Positions 37,961 to 47,203 of a stretch of DNA of 64,000 bases are shown piece by piece; within the stretch, counting starts at the first letter, position 1, and each line of letters opens with the position of its first letter. Below the pieces are notes generated by a model, which saw nothing but the letters and a program-made list of their open reading frames with translations, ran no database searches and was not told the origin of the DNA. A program made the translations under genes and the position numbers. Source of the DNA: Bacteroidales bacterium (lineage in GTDB: Bacteria > Bacteroidota > Bacteroidia > Bacteroidales > P3); NCBI GenBank assembly GCA_017522105.1, contig JAFXAA010000010.1, positions 1 through 64,000 of the forward strand, in the 5' to 3' direction.

Positions 37961-40032
37961 CGGTATATATCATTTAGTGTCTTTATTGCAATCTTCACTC
38001 CGCTGACATCTGCTTCCGGGTCGGCGGGGATTAGCTTTGCTGTCAGTTTCTCGCCGGCGCGGAGGTCGACGAAGTTGCGGCTGAAGTGGCCGTCGATGTG
38101 CGGCACGGTCTCTATGTATACGTCGTAGAGGTCGCTCCCGGCCTTGAGGGTCACCACGAGGCTGCCGTCGCTCTGCCAGGCCTGGCTGATGTTGTATTCC
38201 GGCTCATCGTAGGTACGGTCCTTTGGGTAGACGCTGTAGTATTGTTCCCATTTCTTCAGGTCGACGTTGTCGTCGTAGAGTGCCTGTGCGCGGTAGTGCA
38301 GGGCTTTCCAGTTGCCGTAATAGTCGATGGATGACCACGATGCCACCGGCCAGCAGTCGTTGAGCTGCCAGTAGAGGGTGCCGCTGCAGCGCGGGTCGGT
38401 GAGGTGGCAGAGGATGCCGTAGCCCACGCCCCAGGCTTGCAGCAGCTGGCTGACGTAGGCGTAGTCCTCGAGGCCGAGGGTGCGGCTGTCGAAGCCGTAG
38501 TACTGCCGCATGGCCTTGTCTATTATCTCGCGGCCGCGGCCGTGCTTCTGGTGGTTGCGCAGGGTGGGGGAGTCGATGCTGAGCTGGTCGGCGGGGCAGA
38601 ACTGGCGGATGGAGCTCATCATGGGGTAGCTCTGGAAGCCGTACTCGCTCATGAAGCGGCCGGTCTTCTCCTTGTACACCTCGAAGGGCAGCTCACCCCA
38701 CCAGACGCCCCAGTAGTGGCTGTCGCCGTGGGTGGTGCACTCGGGGTGGCCCCAGCCGTATAGCGGCGAGGTGGTGATGTAGGGGCGCTGCAGCGGGTCG
38801 CAGTCGTGCACGGCCTTCGCCAGAATACTAGTTGAACTAGTGTTACTCGTGTTACTGGAATAACCGAAGATGGTGTCCATGGCCTTCTCCAGGCGGGCGC
38901 GCTGCTCGGGCGTCCAGTTGAACTGGCCCTGCCAGCCCCAGTCTTCCCAGCCGTTCTTCACCTCGTTGTTGCCGCACCAGAGGACGATGCAGGGGTGCTT
39001 GGAGAGGCGGGCCACCTGCTGATGGGCCTCCTCGCGGATGCTCTCCAGCATCTCCTCGTTGTCGGGGTAGGGGGTGCCGGCGAAGACGAAGTCCTGCCAG
39101 ACCATGAGGCCCAGCGAGTCGCAGAGGTCGTAGAAGTAGTCGTGCTCGTAGATGCCGCCGCCCCATACGCGTATCATGTTGAAGCCCGCCTCCTTGGCCG
39201 AGCAGAGCAGGTGGCGGTAGCGGGCTTTTTGTGTCTCGTCGAGTACCGGGAAGCTGTGTACCGGTATCCAGTTGGCGCCCTTGATGAAGATGGGCTTGCC
39301 GTCACGGTAGAAGGTGAAGCTTTGGCCTATGGAATCCTGCTCCTGCCGGAGTTCCACTTTGGGATATGTCGCAACGCTGTTGCTGCATGCCGAGCCTGGG
39401 CGCTTGCTGGTGATGTACACCGGCTTCCAGATGCCGCATGTGGGCAGCTTGGGGCCCCAGTCCCAACCCATCTGGTATGGCGCTATTCGCCAGAAAGCGC
39501 GCTGATCGGGGATGGGAATGCCATACCGGGTCTCGAGCAGCGAGTCAGACATCGGCACCCCGTCCATCATGATGGCGCTGGTGTCGCCTGTAGCCGCGGG
39601 CAGTGGCCAGACGGTCAGCCGTATATTCATTGTGTCGCCGGGAAAGTCGTGCACAAACGGTACCTCGTAGCGTGCAAACATGTTGTCTATATAACCAACC
39701 AGTTCGTTGTTGATTGTCAGTTCGGCCGTGCCTGCCACTCCCTCGAACACAAGGTATTGTATCCTGTCTTTCGGCAGGTCTTTCTTCAGCACGCGTGTCG
39801 TGTACACCCACGCACGCCCACTCACCCACTGCACCGAGTCCTCGTTGGTGCCGTAGTAGGGGTCGGGTATTAGTCCGTTGGCCATCAGGTCGGTGTGAAT
39901 GAATCCCGGCACCGTGGCGGGGTGCAGCTTGCCGTTGTATTCAAACTGCCAGTCGGTCAGTTCTACAATCTCTGGCTTTGAACTGCATGCCGCCAGCAGC
40001 AGCGGCAGTAGAAAGTAGGCTATGCGTTTCAT
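37945..40032 (-). CDS. GH2 beta-mannosidase-like lipoprotein lacking the Ig-like middle domain
   Basis: Exported glycoside hydrolase family 2 protein of 695 residues; MKRIAYFLLPLLLAAC gives a lipobox. The N-terminal sandwich (WQFEYNGKLHPATVPGFIHT, GWDWGPKLPTCGIWKPVYIT) and the TIM barrel are clear, with the acid/base Glu in LWCGNNEVKNGWEDWGWQG and the nucleophile Glu in FMSEYGFQSYP. Beta-mannosidases usually have about 850 residues. Here CGIWKPVYIT is followed after only about 20 residues by KVELRQEQDSIGQSFTFYRD, so most of the immunoglobulin-like domain between sandwich and barrel is missing. A tract SNTSNTSSTS (plus 38826-38862) is encoded by ACTAGTGTTACTCGTGTTAC repeats. It is the last gene of a long operon-like run. 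Activity is plausible but not assured. Confidence 0.88.
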   Translation of the reverse strand: MKRIAYFLLPLLLAACSSKPEIVELTDWQFEYNGKLHPATVPGFIHTDLMANGLIPDPYYGTNEDSVQWVSGRAWVYTTRVLKKDLPKDRIQYLVFEGVAGTAELTINNELVGYIDNMFARYEVPFVHDFPGDTMNIRLTVWPLPAATGDTSAIMMDGVPMSDSLLETRYGIPIPDQRAFWRIAPYQMGWDWGPKLPTCGIWKPVYITSKRPGSACSNSVATYPKVELRQEQDSIGQSFTFYRDGKPIFIKGANWIPVHSFPVLDETQKARYRHLLCSAKEAGFNMIRVWGGGIYEHDYFYDLCDSLGLMVWQDFVFAGTPYPDNEEMLESIREEAHQQVARLSKHPCIVLWCGNNEVKNGWEDWGWQGQFNWTPEQRARLEKAMDTIFGYSSNTSNTSSTSILAKAVHDCDPLQRPYITTSPLYGWGHPECTTHGDSHYWGVWWGELPFEVYKEKTGRFMSEYGFQSYPMMSSIRQFCPADQLSIDSPTLRNHQKHGRGREIIDKAMRQYYGFDSRTLGLEDYAYVSQLLQAWGVGYGILCHLTDPRCSGTLYWQLNDCWPVASWSSIDYYGNWKALHYRAQALYDDNVDLKKWEQYYSVYPKDRTYDEPEYNISQAWQSDGSLVVTLKAGSDLYDVYIETVPHIDGHFSRNFVDLRAGEKLTAKLIPADPEADVSGVKIAIKTLNDIYRHNGR

Positions 40033-40070
40033 ATCGTTTGTTTTGTGGTGCGGCCTTTTTGGCTCGCTTC

Positions 40071-40448
40071 TTATTTTGTTTTCCAGAACGCGAAGACCAC
40101 GGCCAGCAGGATGAAGATGAAGCTGACGAGGTGGTTCCAGCGGATGGGCTCGCTCTTGAAGACGGTGGCGACGATGATGGTGAAGACTGTCAGAGAGATG
40201 CACTCGGCCAGTATCTTGAGCTGCATCAGCGAGAAGGGCCCCCCATTGATCTGGCTGCCGATGCGGTTGGCCGGAATCATGAACGAGTACTCGAAGAAGG
40301 CCACGCCCCACGAGGTGAGGATGATGAGTATCAGCGGCCAGCCGGTGTTGATCTTCAGTTCGGTGAGCTTCAGGTTGCCGTACCAGGCGAAGGTCATGAA
40401 GACATTGCTGACGATGAGCAGCAGTATGGTGATCAGTGCTTTTGGCAT
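40071..40448 (-). CDS. DMT-superfamily membrane protein DUF486
   Basis: Small membrane protein of 125 residues with four helices, one half of a DMT-type transporter: MPKALITILLLIVSNVFMTF, WPLILIILTSWGVAFFEYSF, then MIPANRIGSQINGGPFSLMQ (family hallmark) and FIFILLAVVFAFWKTK. The substrate is unknown. The frame stays open far upstream but overlaps cinA, so the start at 40448 is preferred; this gives a 16-nt overlap with the cinA 3' end. Confidence 0.85.
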   Translation of the reverse strand: MPKALITILLLIVSNVFMTFAWYGNLKLTELKINTGWPLILIILTSWGVAFFEYSFMIPANRIGSQINGGPFSLMQLKILAECISLTVFTIIVATVFKSEPIRWNHLVSFIFILLAVVFAFWKTK

Positions 40449-41683
40449 ATCATGTGTATTAGCATGGAGAACGCTTGGTTGACGGTGCGGTCGATGTTCT
40501 GCTGGCGTCGGCGGCCGGGGAAACTCAGCAGCTGGGCCTCCGTGTGCGTGGCGTCGGCCACGGCAATCCACACCGTGCCCACGGGCTTCTCCTTGGTGCC
40601 GCCGTCGGGGCCGGCGATGCCTGTTGTGGCTATGGCCAGGTCGGCACCGAGGCGCCGGCGCACCCCTTCGGCCATCTCGCGCGCCGTCTCCTCGCTCACG
40701 GCGCCGTGGGCTTCCAGCGTGCTGTGCTGCACGCCGAGGGCGCTCTCCTTCACCGCGTTGCTGTAGGCCACCACGCCGCCCTTGAAGTAGGCCGAGGCCC
40801 CCGCCTGCGCCGTCAGCTGGCTGGCTATGGTGCCGCCGGTGCAGCTCTCGGCGGTGGCCAGGGTCAGGCCGCGTTTCGTGAGGGTCTTGTGCACCAGCTC
40901 GGCGAGTGTCTCGCTGTCCTCGCCGACGATATACTGGCCGGCAATGCGGTAGAGCCCGTCCAGGGCGTCGCCGATGGCCTTGTGCAGGCTGTCGGCATCC
41001 TGGCGGGGGCCGCGTGCCGTAAGGCGCAGCTTGGTCATGCCCGCCACGGGCAGGTAGGCCAGCCGTATGCTCTCGGGCAGCGCCAGCTCCCAGGGCTCGA
41101 TGAGGTCGCTTAGGAAGCTCTCGCCGATGCCCTGCGTGAGGATGTTCTTGTTGATGATGGTCTCCGTCAGGAATGTCTCTTGCAGCTTGGGGACGACGCG
41201 GTTCTGCATGAGCCACTCCATCTCGTGCGGCACGCCGGGCAGCGACACCACGACGGTCTTGCCGCCGAACCACATGCATGGCGCCGTGCCCACATCGTTG
41301 TTGAGCACCTCGCAGCACTTGGGCACCAGGGCTTGGGCGCGGTTGACGGGCGTCAGCTCGAAGCCGCGCACGGCGAAGAGGCGGCGCACGTTGTCCAGCG
41401 CCACCGCGCTCTCCACCAGCTCGCTGCCGAAGTATTCGCAGAGCAGTTTCTTGGTGATGTCGTCCTTTGTGGGGCCGAGGCCGCCGGTGATGAGCACGAT
41501 GTCGTAGCGCTCGTGGTCGCCGAGGGCCCGCACTATGTCGTCGCGCCGGTCGCCCACCACCTCGATACAGGCCACGTCGAAGCCCGCCTCGGTGAGCATA
41601 CGGCTCATGGTCGAGGCGTTGGTGTTGACGACCTGCCCCAGCAGCAGCTCGTCGCCTATGTTGATGATTTTTACTGTGTTCAT
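40433..41683 (-). CDS. cinA: CinA family protein (competence/damage-inducible, NMN amidohydrolase domain)
   Basis: CinA of 416 residues. The N-terminal MoaB/MogA-like domain begins NTVKIINIGDELLLGQVVNT and contains LITGGLGPTKDDITKKLLCE and PGVPHEMEWLMQNRVVP (pyrophosphatase half). The C-terminal PncC domain shows LATAESCTGGTIASQLTAQA, VVAYSNAVKESALGV and ATTGIAGPDGGTKEKPVGT, residues needed for nicotinamide mononucleotide deamidation in NAD recycling. It overlaps folA upstream by 4 nt and DUF486 downstream by 16 nt. Confidence 0.94.
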   Translation of the reverse strand: MNTVKIINIGDELLLGQVVNTNASTMSRMLTEAGFDVACIEVVGDRRDDIVRALGDHERYDIVLITGGLGPTKDDITKKLLCEYFGSELVESAVALDNVRRLFAVRGFELTPVNRAQALVPKCCEVLNNDVGTAPCMWFGGKTVVVSLPGVPHEMEWLMQNRVVPKLQETFLTETIINKNILTQGIGESFLSDLIEPWELALPESIRLAYLPVAGMTKLRLTARGPRQDADSLHKAIGDALDGLYRIAGQYIVGEDSETLAELVHKTLTKRGLTLATAESCTGGTIASQLTAQAGASAYFKGGVVAYSNAVKESALGVQHSTLEAHGAVSEETAREMAEGVRRRLGADLAIATTGIAGPDGGTKEKPVGTVWIAVADATHTEAQLLSFPGRRRQQNIDRTVNQAFSMLIHMICQKH

Positions 41684-42201
41684 AGTCTGACTTTCCTCTC
41701 GTATTCCTCGTAGGCGTAATCCAGGCCGCTCTCTTCGTCTTGCATGGGTTCGCTGAGCTTCACCAGAGTGAACTCCGACATGTCGATGGTGGGGAAGTAT
41801 ACGTCGGCCTCGTAGTCGCGGTAGACGCGCGTGATGTAGAGCCGCTGGCAGAATGGCAGCAGAGCCTTGTATATGGCGGCGCCACCCATGACGAAGACTT
41901 CATCTTCGCAGTCCTTAAGGACTCTGAAGAGCCCGTTTACGCTGTGCACCACCGTCGCCCCTTCGGCTGCGAAGTCGGGGTTGTTGGTCATGACGATGTT
42001 CTGCCGCTTTGGCAGCGGGCGCTTTGGCAGGCTGTCCCAGGTCTTGCGCCCCATGACGACGGGGTGCCCGGTGGTGAGCTGCTTGAAGCGCTTGAGGTCG
42101 CCGCTGAGGTGCCACAGCAGGTCGTTGTCCTTGCCGATGGCACCGTTCTGCGCGATGGCTACGATGATGCTAAGGTTGGGTTTCTTGTTGGTATCAACCA
42201 T
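41680..42201 (-). CDS. folA: Dihydrofolate reductase
   Basis: DHFR reduces dihydrofolate to tetrahydrofolate with NADPH. The start at 42201 (MVDTNKKPNLSIIVAIAQNG) gives 173 residues; an upstream in-frame ATG overlaps the previous gene. Landmarks are IVAIAQNGAIGKDNDLLWHL with catalytic Asp replaced by the usual Gram-negative position, TTGHPVVMGRKTWDSLP (NADPH phosphate loop), VFVMGGAAIYKALLP and LYITRVYRDYEADVYFP. It overlaps cinA by 4 nt and the Cmk-like gene by 8 nt. Confidence 0.95.
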   Translation of the reverse strand: MVDTNKKPNLSIIVAIAQNGAIGKDNDLLWHLSGDLKRFKQLTTGHPVVMGRKTWDSLPKRPLPKRQNIVMTNNPDFAAEGATVVHSVNGLFRVLKDCEDEVFVMGGAAIYKALLPFCQRLYITRVYRDYEADVYFPTIDMSEFTLVKLSEPMQDEESGLDYAYEEYERKVRL

Positions 42202-42832
42202 TGTGTCCTGTCTTTTCTTTGATAATGCATGCCAGCAATCTGACAATCGTGTCGGGGGCTATGTGCGAGGTGTTGTACATGAGGTCGTAGTTTCGCACGT
42301 CGTAGCGCGAGACGCCGGCGAAGGTCTTGGTGAAGTTCTCGCGCTGCTTGTCCACCTCGTCTATGATCTTCTCGGCCTCGTTGTCAGTGATGTTGAGCTT
42401 GTTGGCGATGCGTGCAATACGCTCTTTGCGGTCGGCGACGATGAATATCTTTATAGCGTTGGGATAGTCTTTGAAGATGTGGAAGCCGGCACGGCCCACT
42501 ATGATGCAGGACTCTTCGGCGGCGAGTTCCTTGAGCAGCTTGGCTTCTGTGTGGTATAGCTGCATGGGTGTGACTTCGCGGTCTATGGTCAGGGGGTCGC
42601 TGGCCGCGGCGAACTGTTTGTGGAACTGGCACACTTCGTTCCACCAGTTCTGCTTGCGCGAGCGTATGTGCTCAATCTCTTCTTCGCTGAGGCCGAAATG
42701 CTCCACCAGACCTTTGATGGCAGCTTTGCTGTAAACGTTGACGTTGAGCATGGAGCCCAGTTTCTCTGCAATCTCCTTGCCGCCGGAGCCTGCCTCACGG
42801 TTTACAAGGACGATGAATTTGTTGTTGTTCAT
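42194..42832 (-). CDS. Cytidylate kinase-like family protein
   Basis: P-loop kinase of 212 residues in the cytidylate kinase-like family common in Bacteroidota and Firmicutes. The nucleotide loop is NREAGSGGKEIAEKLGSML, followed by VYSKAAIKGLVEHFGL, a basic/aromatic KQNWWNEVCQF, SCIIVGRAGFHIFKDYPNAI, FIVADRKERIARIANKLN and SRYDVRNYDLMYNTSHIAPD. The true Cmk is usually encoded elsewhere, so its substrate may not be CMP. Only 2 nt separate it from hydF. Confidence 0.85.
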   Translation of the reverse strand: MNNNKFIVLVNREAGSGGKEIAEKLGSMLNVNVYSKAAIKGLVEHFGLSEEEIEHIRSRKQNWWNEVCQFHKQFAAASDPLTIDREVTPMQLYHTEAKLLKELAAEESCIIVGRAGFHIFKDYPNAIKIFIVADRKERIARIANKLNITDNEAEKIIDEVDKQRENFTKTFAGVSRYDVRNYDLMYNTSHIAPDTIVRLLACIIKEKTGHNG

Positions 42833-42834
42833 GG

Positions 42835-43977
42835 CTATGTTGTTCTGTTATGTTCTTGGAATATTCTTGTAGCCCTGTCGAAGATGCCGTTGCACCAGGC
42901 CAAGGCAAGTCCGTAGTTGCTCACGGGCACGCCCGCCTCGAGAGCCGGCAGGAGGCGCGCCCGCACCTGCTGTGCGGTGATGACACATCCCCCGCACTGG
43001 ATTACAAGCCTGTAGGCCGATAGCGGGGTGCCGAGTGACGAAAGGGAGTCGCCCCCGGCAAGGATGTCAAACTGCAGGTCCTTGCCTGTCGTTTTGCGCA
43101 GGGCGGCGGGCAGCTTCACGCGGCCTATGTCCTCGCAGGTGACGTTGTGCGTGCAGCTTTCCAGCAGCAGCACGCGGTCGCCGTCGCCGAGGGCTCCTAT
43201 CGTTGGCGTCCCTTTCAGGTACTCTTCAAAAGGACCTTTCTGCCTGGCCAGCACGACGCTGAAACTCGTCAGCGGCACGTCGTCTGGCACCGTGGCAGCC
43301 ACCTGCCTGAAGGCCTGGCTGTCGGTGACGACCAGCCGTGGTGCTTCGCGCAGCGTGGCCAGCGTTGTCGCCAGCTCCTCCGGCTGGCAGAAGAGGGCCT
43401 GCGCATGCAGGTCCATCAGGTCGCGCAGCACCTGCACCTGCGGCAGTATCATCCTCCCTTCGGGGGCCGAGCTGTCTATGGGCGTCACCAGCACCACGGT
43501 GTCGCCACGGCCTATGATGTCGCCCAGCAGCGAGCGTCCGCGGTAGGCGCTCTCCGGCAGGGCCTCTTTTATCTGCGCTATCAGCGCGTCCTTATCGATG
43601 GGGGCTTTCTTTGTCAGCACCTTGAGCAGCGGCGTGCCGTGCTCCGTGCACCAGCGCTCCACCATCTCCTCTGGCCCGCCGTAGCAGCCTTCGGTGTATA
43701 GCAGCAGCGCCAGGTCCACTTCCGCCAGCGCCGCCATGCTCTTCTCCACGCGCATCTTGCCCAGCTCGCCTTCGTCGTCGATGCCGGCGGTGTCTATGAG
43801 CACCACGGGCCCTATGCCGCCGATCTCCATGCTCTTGCGCACGGGGTCGGTGGTGGTGCCGGCGGTGTCGCTGACTATGGCCGTCTGCTGCCCGGTGAGG
43901 AAGTTCACCATGGTGCTTTTGCCAACGTTGCGCCGGCCAAAGAGGCCTATTCTTGGTTTCAGTTCATTGCCTTTCAT
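42835..43977 (-). CDS. hydF: [FeFe]-hydrogenase maturation GTPase HydF
   Basis: HydF is the scaffold on which the 2Fe subcluster of [FeFe] hydrogenase is built by HydE and HydG. The ATG at 43977 gives 380 residues; a GTG four codons upstream is possible. The TrmE-type GTPase domain has LFGRRNVGKSTMVNFLTGQQ, VSDTAGTTTDPV and VLIDTAGIDDEGELG. The C-terminal iron-sulfur domain retains CTHNVTCEDIGRVKLP (Cys-x-His) and VIQCGGCVIT (Cys-x-x-Cys, with Gln instead of the usual preceding His). HydE, HydG and the hydrogenase are not in the window. Confidence 0.93.
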   Translation of the reverse strand: MKGNELKPRIGLFGRRNVGKSTMVNFLTGQQTAIVSDTAGTTTDPVRKSMEIGGIGPVVLIDTAGIDDEGELGKMRVEKSMAALAEVDLALLLYTEGCYGGPEEMVERWCTEHGTPLLKVLTKKAPIDKDALIAQIKEALPESAYRGRSLLGDIIGRGDTVVLVTPIDSSAPEGRMILPQVQVLRDLMDLHAQALFCQPEELATTLATLREAPRLVVTDSQAFRQVAATVPDDVPLTSFSVVLARQKGPFEEYLKGTPTIGALGDGDRVLLLESCTHNVTCEDIGRVKLPAALRKTTGKDLQFDILAGGDSLSSLGTPLSAYRLVIQCGGCVITAQQVRARLLPALEAGVPVSNYGLALAWCNGIFDRATRIFQEHNRTT

Positions 43978-43988
43978 TCTGTTATACA

Positions 43989-46409
43989 CTATCTTAGGTT
44001 CACCACCGTGACGCCTTCGCCGCCGAGCTCAAGCTTCTCCGGGTGGAAGGTGCGCACGTCGCGCGAAGCCTGCAGCTCCTGGCGTATCACCTGCATCAGT
44101 ATGCCGTAGCCTTTGCCGTGCAGTATGCGCACCTCCTTCTCGCTCAGCAGCAGGGCGTCGTCGAGGAAGCGGTGCAGCATATCGATGGCCTCTTCGGCAC
44201 GGTGGCCGCGCAAGTCAAGGGTGGGGTTGAAGCTCTTGCGCTTGTCGTTCATGTCGTCGTAGATGGAGCGGCTCACGCTGACGGATGCTTTCTGTGTCGG
44301 TATCTTCTGCTTGGCGGTGCCTTGCAGGCGGCCGAGGGGTATTGTCATGCGTATGCTGTTGCTCTCCACCACGGCTTTCTTCCCTTTTATCTCCACCACC
44401 TGGCCGTAGGTTTCCTCGCCGTCGATGCGCACTATGGAGCCTACGGTGACGGGTATCGCCTGCTCGGCCGTGCTCTCCTTTGGCTTGTGCTGGCGCTGCT
44501 TCTCGTCGGCCTTCCTGATTTCTTTCTCCACCTGTTCTGCAGCCTCTGTCAGTTTGGCTCTTGCAGCTTGCGTGGCCTCCTTCTCGGCCTTGGCGCTCTT
44601 GATGTCGCTGATGGTGCGCTCCACGGTGCGGTTGGCGTCGGTCAGTATCTGCTGCGCCTCGCGTCGGGCGCTGCCTATGATCTCGTGGCGTCGGGCTTGC
44701 AGGCTGTCGTTCAGCCGCTGGTACTTCTGTGTCACCTCGCCCAGGAACTCGTCGGCCACTCGCAACTCCTCTTTCTGCCGCGCTATCTCGCGCTTGTCTA
44801 TCTCCAGCTGCTGCAGCTGGTGCTCGAAGTTCAGCTGTTCGCGGCCCACCTTCTCGCCTGCCTTGTCGAGCACCTCCTTGGGGAAGCCTATGCTCTCGGC
44901 AATCTCGAAGGCGAAGCTGCTGCCGGGGTGCCCCACCGCCAGCCGGTAGAGTGGGCGCATGGCCTCGGTGTCGAAGAGCATGGCGCCGTTGACAATACCT
45001 GGCATACGGTCGGCCAGCAGCTTGAGGTCGGCGAAGTGGGTCGTCACCACCCCGAAGCTCCCTTTGCCGTAGAGCTCCTCAAGTACCGCCTCGGCTATGG
45101 CGCAGCCGCTGCGGGGCTCGGTGCCGCCGCCCAGCTCGTCGAGCAGGAAGAGGGTGTCATCCCCGGCTTCGGCGAGCAGTGTCTTCATGTTCTGCAGGTG
45201 CGACGTGTATGTGGAGAGGTCGTTGTCTATGCTCTGCTGGTCGCCTATGTCTATGAATATGCTGCCGAAGAGGCCGCACTCCGATGTGGGGCGCAGCGGC
45301 ACCGGCATGCCGCATTGCAGCATGTATTGTATCAGGCCCACGGCTTTCAGACACACCGATTTGCCGCCTGCGTTGGGGCCGGAGATAATCAATATCCGCT
45401 GTCCTTCGCCAAGCGAGAGGCTGAACGGCACCACGCCGTCTTTCTTCTGCAAGTACAGCAGGGGGTGGCGCGCATCCATCCATTCTATGCGGGGCTCGGC
45501 GTGCAATATCGGCACGCTGGCGTTGAGTTCCACGGCTACACGGGCCTTGGCACGCAGGAAGTCTATCCTTGCCAGGAAGCGGTAGGCTTCTTCCAGCTGC
45601 GGCAGCATCGGACGCAGCTTGTCGCTGAAGGCCAGCAGTATGCGCTGCACTTCGTGGCGCTCGTCGAACTCCAGCTCTCTCAGGTCGTTGCCAAGCTCCA
45701 CCACCTCGCTGGGTTCCACGAAGGCCGTCTGGCGTGTGGCGCTCTCGTCCTGTATCAGGCCGCGTATCTTTCGACGGTGGGTGGTGAGCAGCGGTATCAC
45801 GGGTCGCCCGTCGCGTATGGTCACCTCGGCGCCCTCCGGGGCCCAGCCCTCGCGTTTGGCACGTGCCAGGGTGTGGTTCACCTGGGCGTCCACCTCCGCG
45901 GCCTTGCGGGCTTTGGTGCGCCGTATCTCGGCGAGGGCGGGGGAGGCGTTGTCGTAGAGCTCGCCGTGGTCGTCTATCAGCTGCCCCAGGCGCGAGTTGA
46001 TGATGTTCAGCTGCGAGCTCTTGCCGCCATAGCCAAGCTCCACCTCTACGGCCTCGTTGCGCAGCGCCTCGTAGCGCATGTGTTCTTCGGCGGTGAGGAA
46101 GTAGTAGCATTCGCGTATGGTGCGCAGCGAGAGCTTCAGGTCAAAGAGGCTCTCCAGCGGTATCACCGTGTTGCCCACGCGCAGGTGTGTGAGTATCGGC
46201 GTGAGGTCTATGAAGTCCTGCTGGGGGAATTCGCTCTCCATAAGCACTATCTGGCGCATCTCCTCGGTGAGCTGTAGTTCGTGGCTCAGCACATCATAGT
46301 CGGTCATATAGTGCATCTCGCCAGCCATGCGGACGGCGAGGGCGTTGGTGCATTGTTCTGCCACCATCTGCCTTATGCGGTCAAACCCCAGTTTCTGTTC
46401 AATGTTCAT
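43989..46409 (-). CDS. mutS2: MutS2 family protein (Smr domain)
   Basis: MutS2 of 806 residues. It lacks the mismatch-recognition domain of MutS and has core and clamp helices, then an ABC-type ATPase (ILIISGPNAGGKSVCLKAVG, FLLDELGGGTEPRSG, GVVTTHFADLKLLADR), a long coiled coil (KREIARQKEELRVADEFLGE... and ERTISDIKSAKAEKEATQAA) and a C-terminal Smr nuclease domain with LDLRGHRAEEAIDMLHRFLD and VRILHGKGYGILMQVIRQEL. Family members process recombination intermediates or rescue collided ribosomes. Eleven nt from hydF. Confidence 0.95.
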   Translation of the reverse strand: MNIEQKLGFDRIRQMVAEQCTNALAVRMAGEMHYMTDYDVLSHELQLTEEMRQIVLMESEFPQQDFIDLTPILTHLRVGNTVIPLESLFDLKLSLRTIRECYYFLTAEEHMRYEALRNEAVEVELGYGGKSSQLNIINSRLGQLIDDHGELYDNASPALAEIRRTKARKAAEVDAQVNHTLARAKREGWAPEGAEVTIRDGRPVIPLLTTHRRKIRGLIQDESATRQTAFVEPSEVVELGNDLRELEFDERHEVQRILLAFSDKLRPMLPQLEEAYRFLARIDFLRAKARVAVELNASVPILHAEPRIEWMDARHPLLYLQKKDGVVPFSLSLGEGQRILIISGPNAGGKSVCLKAVGLIQYMLQCGMPVPLRPTSECGLFGSIFIDIGDQQSIDNDLSTYTSHLQNMKTLLAEAGDDTLFLLDELGGGTEPRSGCAIAEAVLEELYGKGSFGVVTTHFADLKLLADRMPGIVNGAMLFDTEAMRPLYRLAVGHPGSSFAFEIAESIGFPKEVLDKAGEKVGREQLNFEHQLQQLEIDKREIARQKEELRVADEFLGEVTQKYQRLNDSLQARRHEIIGSARREAQQILTDANRTVERTISDIKSAKAEKEATQAARAKLTEAAEQVEKEIRKADEKQRQHKPKESTAEQAIPVTVGSIVRIDGEETYGQVVEIKGKKAVVESNSIRMTIPLGRLQGTAKQKIPTQKASVSVSRSIYDDMNDKRKSFNPTLDLRGHRAEEAIDMLHRFLDDALLLSEKEVRILHGKGYGILMQVIRQELQASRDVRTFHPEKLELGGEGVTVVNLR

Positions 46410-46436
46410 CGAGTAGTCAAGGTTAGGGCATGTGTA

Positions 46437-47195
46437 TCAGTCAAAGTCGAGGTATAGGGGCCAACGATGTCGGAATGATGCAAGCTTCTCTTTGTCGAGG
46501 CAGACTGTGACAGAGTTTTCTCCGATGCATTCGTCCAATGGTAGGCCTTTGTAGTCTATCGCGGCGCTGTTGCCGCTGTATTCACCTCCTATGCCGTCCA
46601 CGCCGCAGCGGTTGCAGCCCACGGTGTAGCACAGGTTCTCTATGGCGCGTGCCTTGAGCAGTGTCGTCCAGGCCTCGTGGCGGCTGCCGGGCCAGTTGGC
46701 GCACACCAGCAGCAGGTCATACCCCATGTTGTCGTTGCGCAGCCATTTCGGGAAGCGCAGGTCGTAGCACACGGCGGGCTTGATGCGCCATCCGCGCCAC
46801 TCAAAGACCTCCTTCTGTGTGCCGCAGGCTATCACCTCGTGCTCGCCGCTGGGGCGGAAGGTGTGGGCCTTGTCGTAGGTGCCGTAGCTGCCGTCGGGAC
46901 GCACCCAATGCATGCGGTTGTAGCAGCGTCCGTCTTCACGCACTATCCACGTGCCCACCATCAGCAGGTCGTGTTGTGCGGCCATGCGCCGTGCCCACTG
47001 CAATGTCGGCCCCTCGGGTTCCTCGGCCAAGTCGGTCATGCCGTCGCCGAAGCCTGTGGTGAAGGTCTCGGGCACCACGAAGATGTCGCTTGCCGGCGTC
47101 CCGGCCAGCACCGCCTCGGCGCGCCGCCGGTTCTCCTCGGGCTCGTGCCATCGTATGTCTTGCTGGTATAGCGTGATATTCAGTTTCTCATCCAT
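46437..47195 (-). CDS. Nitrilase-superfamily omega-amidase (YafV/Nit2-like)
   Basis: Carbon-nitrogen hydrolase of 252 residues. The Glu-Lys-Cys triad is visible: Glu in VVPETFTTGFGDG, Lys in YDKAHTFRPSGEHEV and Cys in IKPAVCYDLRFPKWLRN. Similar enzymes hydrolyse 2-oxoglutaramate or deaminated glutathione as metabolite repair. The gene begins within an ACTCATAACTCAAAACTC-type repeat that also encodes the end of RibF. Confidence 0.9.
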   Translation of the reverse strand: MDEKLNITLYQQDIRWHEPEENRRRAEAVLAGTPASDIFVVPETFTTGFGDGMTDLAEEPEGPTLQWARRMAAQHDLLMVGTWIVREDGRCYNRMHWVRPDGSYGTYDKAHTFRPSGEHEVIACGTQKEVFEWRGWRIKPAVCYDLRFPKWLRNDNMGYDLLLVCANWPGSRHEAWTTLLKARAIENLCYTVGCNRCGVDGIGGEYSGNSAAIDYKGLPLDECIGENSVTVCLDKEKLASFRHRWPLYLDFD

Positions 47196-47203
47196 ACATC
47201 AAC

